From Clostridiales bacterium (GTDB taxonomy: Bacteria; Bacillota; Clostridia; Lachnospirales; CAG-274), in the NCBI GenBank assembly GCA_021203425.1, contig JAJQBF010000296.1, positions 1 to 8,842 of the forward strand: DNA of 8,842 nt, given 5' to 3'. A program made the position numbers and the translations under genes. How positions within the stretch are numbered: position 1 is the stretch's first letter; each line of letters starts with the position of its first letter. Under the pieces are notes generated by a model. That model was not told where the DNA came from. It worked only from the letters and a program-made list of their open reading frames with translations, and did not search any database. Positions 7,445 through 8,842 of the stretch are shown here, piece after piece.

Positions 7445-7585
7445 GTGAAAGTTAACAAAAAACTTATAGGCTTGATTTTAGTCGGTTTCGGCTCGGGAGT
7501 TGTCTCAGGAGCTGTTATCTGCGGAATGGGATTTTTTATGGGAGTAGTTTTTATTGCACTGGGGCTGATTGAGTTATTCTGCTGA
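7445..7585 (+). CDS. Small two-helix membrane protein, function unknown
   Basis: A GTG-initiated frame of 46 residues begins MKVNKKLIGLILVGF and ends IALGLIELFC. After a short basic N-terminus it has two hydrophobic stretches (about 7-24 and 27-45) rich in Gly, Val, Ile and Phe, so it is probably an inner-membrane helical hairpin. It resembles short uncharacterised Clostridia membrane proteins with the pattern KKxxGLxLxGxGxG, recalled from general knowledge and not checked. The ribosome site is weak (GGGCTGG upstream). An in-frame TTG at 7430 would add five residues. Support comes from the promoter ending about 25 nt upstream and from the tight link to the next gene, whose AAGGAG begins at the stop codon of this frame. 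I cannot assign a role. The main doubt is the weak initiation signal. Confidence 0.55.
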   Translation: MKVNKKLIGLILVGFGSGVVSGAVICGMGFFMGVVFIALGLIELFC

Positions 7586-7597
7586 AGGAGATTTCAA

Positions 7598-8227
7598 ATG
7601 AAGGACAGTATAATTTTTGACCTTGACGGAACACTTTGGGATTCAAGAGAAGGGGTTGTTCGGGCTTGGAACAACACTCTTGAGGATATGGGGCTTGTGC
7701 CCAATGTAACAATTGAAAAGCTTACCCCCTGTATGGGTCTTCCTCTTGACGAAATAGGGGCAAGGCTTTTTTCCTCATATTCAAAGGAAAAACGGAGCGA
7801 AATTATCGAACAGTGTACTGTAAACCAAATGATTTTGCTTAAAGAAATCGGGGGTATACTCTATCCCAAGCTTATTGAAACACTGAAAGAACTTAAAAAG
7901 GACTACAAACTTTTTATAGTAAGCAACTGCAGAGAGGGCTATATTGAAAGCTTTCTTTACCACCACAAGACGGAAGAATTTTTCGACGACTTTGAAGACA
8001 ACGGCAGAACGGGGCTTTTAAAAGCTGAAAACATAGGTCTTATTATAGAAAGAAACAATCTTAAAGCGCCGGTTTACGTCGGAGATACCGATACCGACAG
8101 ACAGGCCACGGAAAAAGCCGGAATTCCTTTTATTTTTGCGGAATACGGTTTCGGAAAGGCAAAAAGACAGGCGGCTCTTCTTCCCGAGTTTTCGGCTTTG
8201 CCCGAGGTAATGAAAACACTGGACTGA
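7598..8227 (+). CDS. HAD-superfamily hydrolase, phosphoglycolate-phosphatase-like (subfamily IA)
   Basis: This is a soluble cytoplasmic phosphatase of 209 residues. Motif I is DLDGTLWD (8-15) with nucleophile Asp8 and acid-base Asp10. A helical cap (about 16-85) marks subfamily I with the cap after motif I. Motif II is Ser109 in IVSNC, motif III is Lys142 in GLLKAENI, and motif IV is GDTDTD (162-167) with Asp163 and Asp167 for Mg2+. All catalytic residues are present. The closest named groups are phosphoglycolate phosphatase (Gph) and pyrophosphatase PpaX, but the substrate cannot be told from the sequence. AAGGAG (7585-7590) lies 7 nt before the ATG, with the first bases shared with the stop of the small membrane gene, so the two are likely translated from one message starting near 7420. 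No hairpin directly follows the stop, so read-through into the next terminator (8325-8371) is possible. Confidence 0.9.
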   Translation: MKDSIIFDLDGTLWDSREGVVRAWNNTLEDMGLVPNVTIEKLTPCMGLPLDEIGARLFSSYSKEKRSEIIEQCTVNQMILLKEIGGILYPKLIETLKELKKDYKLFIVSNCREGYIESFLYHHKTEEFFDDFEDNGRTGLLKAENIGLIIERNNLKAPVYVGDTDTDRQATEKAGIPFIFAEYGFGKAKRQAALLPEFSALPEVMKTLD

Positions 8228-8240
8228 TTTAAATTTTTGC

Positions 8241-8269
8241 TTGACAGTAAGGGTTCATTGTGATATCAT
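8241..8269 (+). promoter_or_regulatory. Strong sigma-A promoter of the short + strand RNA
   Basis: A perfect TTGACA (8241-8246), a 17-base spacer and TATCAT (8264-8269) with an extended -10 TG at 8261-8262. Transcription should begin near 8276. It starts only 14 bases after the HAD gene stop and points into a region with no + strand gene, so it most likely serves a noncoding RNA. Confidence 0.8.
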
Positions 8270-8293
8270 AAAAATACAAAAGAGAGTAACTTA

Positions 8294-8311
8294 AGGCAGT
8301 TATTCCTCACC
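8294..8311 (+). repeat. 18-nt inverted repeat, left arm (in the antisense RNA)
   Basis: AGGCAGTTATTCCTCACC matches the reverse complement of 8542-8559 with a single transition. In the antisense RNA it lies 18 nt after the predicted start. Both convergent RNAs therefore carry the same 18-nt sequence in the same sense, rather than complementary copies. Confidence 0.85.
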
Positions 8312-8324
8312 AATGCAGTTATTT

Positions 8325-8371
8325 AAAAAGATAACCGTCAGGTTTGGTCGGCCTATGACGGTTATCTTTTT
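8325..8371. terminator. Perfect 16-bp bidirectional terminator shared by both convergent RNAs
   Basis: AAAAAGATAACCGTCA (8325-8340) is perfectly complementary to TGACGGTTATCTTTTT (8356-8371) around a 15-nt loop. The A/T-rich base of the stem provides a T-run in both directions. On the + strand it ends the short RNA and probably HAD-operon read-through. On the - strand it ends the peptide message. The peptide stop codon TAA (8364-8362) lies inside the stem. Confidence 0.92.
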
Positions 8372-8457
8372 GTTATGTTTCGGATTATGCTTACTATGCG
8401 TATAAATGCTGCAGTAAACACAACAAGGGCATAGATGTCATAAATAATCTCTATCAT
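8362..8457 (-). CDS. 31-residue hydrophobic peptide, candidate type I toxin
   Basis: The peptide begins MIEIIYDIYALVVFT and ends IIRNITKR. It has one hydrophobic helix (about residues 3-25) followed by a basic tail, the usual form of membrane-acting type I toxins (Fst, TxpA/BsrG, holin-like toxin groups). AAAGGAGAG (8475-8467) lies about 10 nt before ATG 8457, and an in-frame TTG at 8463 is a possible alternative start. A longer in-frame reading exists from 8643, giving 93 residues, but the part upstream of 8457 has no ribosome site at its start, overlaps the predicted promoter, and reads like untranslated leader. Upstream are an extended -10 promoter and a structured leader. Downstream, the stop is within the shared terminator, opposed by the short + strand RNA. 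I cannot match it to a named family. Toxicity is inferred from size, hydrophobicity and context. Confidence 0.6.
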   Translation of the reverse strand: MIEIIYDIYALVVFTAAFIRIVSIIRNITKR

Positions 8458-8466
8458 AAACAATAT

Positions 8467-8475
8467 CTCTCCTTT
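8467..8475 (-). promoter_or_regulatory. Ribosome binding site of the small peptide
   Basis: AAAGGAGAG on the - strand, ending 9 nt before ATG 8457. It decides for the 31-residue product over the 93-residue open frame. It lies about 160 nt from the predicted message start, so it is a candidate target for leader-structure control. Confidence 0.65.
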
Positions 8476-8501
8476 CTTAACATAATCCCGAAGATAGCTG
8501 C

Positions 8502-8525
8502 CTAAATCATAAGCATCGCCTCCTT
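8502..8525 (-). promoter_or_regulatory. Upstream decoy/leader initiation site: strong Shine-Dalgarno with a 2- to 4-codon ORF
   Basis: On the - strand AAGGAGGCGATG (8525-8514) matches the 16S anti-SD far better than the site used by the peptide. It is followed by ATG CTT ATG ATT TAG (8516-8502). The second ATG (8510) has ideal 8-nt spacing and is followed by a single Ile codon and a stop. A ribosome bound here would make MI or MLMI and stop 45 nt before the peptide ATG. It may be a standby or decoy site, or the worn start of a former toxin frame. Confidence 0.5.
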
Positions 8526-8541
8526 CATATGTAAGTAGGAA

Positions 8542-8559
8542 GGTGAGGAATAACCGCCT
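8542..8559 (-). repeat. 18-nt inverted repeat, right arm (in the peptide leader)
   Basis: On the - strand this reads AGGCGGTTATTCCTCACC, one base different from the left arm. Its CCTCACCTTC extension can pair with GAAGGAGG just downstream (8526-8519) if a two-base CA bulge is allowed, which would hide the strong upstream Shine-Dalgarno. Confidence 0.8.
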
Positions 8560-8595
8560 GTCACTCCCGTTTGCGGCAGAATTTAAAACTCCGCT

Positions 8596-8624
8596 GAATC
8601 CGAAACAATAAACGAATCGGATTC
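8596..8624 (-). other. 5'-end hairpin of the peptide message
   Basis: GAATCCGA and TCGGATTC form a perfect 8-bp stem with a 13-nt loop. It begins about three bases after the predicted start of transcription near 8627. A stem-loop at the extreme 5' end is typical of stable toxin messages such as fst RNAI, where it protects against decay. Confidence 0.65.
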
Positions 8625-8633
8625 CTAAAATCA

Positions 8634-8662
8634 AGTATAACATATACCTGTAGAAAAAACAA
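8634..8662 (-). promoter_or_regulatory. Promoter of the small-peptide message
   Basis: On the - strand TTGTTT (8662-8657), 17 bases, TATACT (8639-8634), with an extended -10 TG at 8642-8641. The start would fall near 8627, giving a message of about 300 nt to the shared terminator. A second candidate (TTGATT, 18 bases, TATTGT) lies just downstream but is weaker. Confidence 0.6.
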
Positions 8663-8691
8663 CAGAAAAATCCTCAAAACTTAAAAAATAG

Positions 8692-8776
8692 GAGCAAAAA
8701 GTAACAGTTCAGCCAAATCACTCGCAAAGCGCCTGTTATACGCAGTCGGCGCAGCCTTGCGACTCAATTTTTGCTC
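8692..8776. repeat. Inverted-repeat element enclosing dispersed repeat copy B
   Basis: GAGCAAAAA (8692-8700) and TTTTTGCTC (8768-8776) are perfect 9-base inverted repeats. Nested inside are TCGCAA (8722-8727) with TTGCGA (8757-8762), and GCGC (8729-8732) with GCGC (8749-8752). The 85-bp unit can fold as a long imperfect hairpin on either strand. It contains no gene and could be a small palindromic intergenic element. On the + strand the inner stem is followed by TTTTT, so weak terminator activity is possible. Confidence 0.55.
8701..8735 (+). repeat. Dispersed repeat, copy B
   Basis: GTAACAGTTCAGCCAA (8701-8716), five bases, TCGCAAAGCG (8722-8731), one base, CTG. It is the partner of copy A at 6031-6062, in opposite orientation. 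The spacing between the two blocks differs (five bases here, two in copy A). Confidence 0.75.
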
Positions 8777-8821
8777 GTTATTTGGCGTTCCGCTCGTGGT
8801 TTTTCAGCAGAAACTTCTTTA

Positions 8822-8835
8822 GTAAACGAGTTTAC
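8822..8835. promoter_or_regulatory. Palindrome GTAAAC-GA-GTTTAC at the window end
   Basis: A perfect 6-bp inverted repeat with a two-base centre, the size of a dimeric repressor operator. No promoter or gene is visible beside it because the window ends seven bases later. It could also be a chance palindrome. The rest of 8777-8842 shows no gene or recognisable signal. Confidence 0.25.
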
Positions 8836-8842
8836 ACAGAAG

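Larger units (their letters stand above)
8276..8374 (+). ncRNA. Candidate antisense RNA (antitoxin) of about 100 nt
   Basis: The RNA is defined by the consensus promoter at 8241-8269 and the 16-bp terminator at 8325-8371. It overlaps about 50 nt of the 3' end of the opposing message, including the last codons and stop of the 31-residue peptide, so it would be fully complementary there. Its 5' part carries AGGCAGTTATTCCTCACC, nearly identical to a stretch in the leader of the opposing message. It also has a nine-base direct repeat GCAGTTATT (8296-8304 and 8315-8323). The terminator loop (8341-8355) contains TTGG, matching the YUNR U-turn pattern used by many antisense RNAs for loop-loop contact. 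The layout matches RNAII of Fst/par or RatA of TxpA. That it acts as an antitoxin is inference. Confidence 0.65.

Noticed and set aside
8314..8403. A + strand 29-residue frame (ATG 8314) crossing the terminator, with a hydrophobic end
   Set aside because: No Shine-Dalgarno at suitable distance, most of it lies beyond the terminator, and its hydrophobicity mirrors the peptide gene on the opposite strand.
8458..8643. N-terminal 62 residues of the 93-residue open frame on the - strand
   Set aside because: No ribosome site at its ATG, its first codons lie at the predicted promoter -10, and the region is full of RNA structure. The ribosome site at 8467-8475 supports only the last 31 residues.
1..8842. 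Window ends CTTCTGT and ACAGAAG as terminal inverted repeats
   Set aside because: A seven-base match at arbitrary window edges, one of them inside the rsmB coding region, is most likely chance.
8241..8842. CRISPR array in the repeat-rich tail
   Set aside because: The repeats are inverted or dispersed with irregular spacing; there are no regularly spaced direct repeats.

Overview
The window looks like chromosome of a low-GC, Gram-positive, anaerobic Clostridia-type bacterium, most like a Lachnospiraceae relative. The grounds are the gene order rsmB-rlmN-stp-prkC-rsgA-rpe-thiN (the classic Firmicutes translation / Ser-Thr-kinase cluster), strong AGGAGG-type ribosome binding sites, A/T-rich wobble positions with frequent AGA and ATA codons, and a PASTA-domain kinase. 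This assignment comes from gene content and protein character only; no database was searched.

Positions 1-7388 hold a compact housekeeping block, all on the + strand. It contains rsmB (16S rRNA m5C967 methyltransferase, 5' end outside the window), rlmN (23S/tRNA m2A methyltransferase), a PP2C phosphatase and its partner membrane kinase PrkC with three PASTA domains, the ribosome-assembly GTPase rsgA (split by a -1 frameshift at 5435-5440), ribulose-phosphate epimerase rpe, and thiamine pyrophosphokinase thiN. Spacings are tiny (1 nt between rsmB and rlmN, 1 nt between stp and prkC, 12 nt between prkC and rsgA, 4-nt ATGA overlap of rpe and thiN), so much of the block is probably co-transcribed. 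The block links rRNA modification and ribosome maturation to cell-wall sensing through the kinase/phosphatase pair. The one sizeable spacer, between rsgA and rpe, holds a hairpin and one copy of a dispersed repeat.

Positions 7385-8227 begin with a good sigma-A-type promoter overlapping the thiN stop codon. It is followed by a 46-residue two-helix membrane protein and a HAD-family phosphatase, which look like a separate small transcription unit.

Positions 8228-8842 carry no conventional gene but are dense with signals. A consensus + promoter (TTGACA-17-TATCAT) starts an RNA of about 100 nt ending in a perfect 16-bp bidirectional terminator. On the - strand, an extended -10 promoter drives a leader of about 170 nt and a 31-residue hydrophobic peptide whose stop codon lies inside that same terminator. 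The two RNAs converge and overlap at their 3' ends, and an 18-nt inverted repeat links their leaders. This is the architecture of a type I toxin-antitoxin locus (Fst/par-like or TxpA/RatA-like in layout). The peptide is not one I can name, and this is the most interesting part of the window. Beyond it lies a second, inverted copy of the dispersed repeat, enclosed in a larger imperfect inverted-repeat structure.
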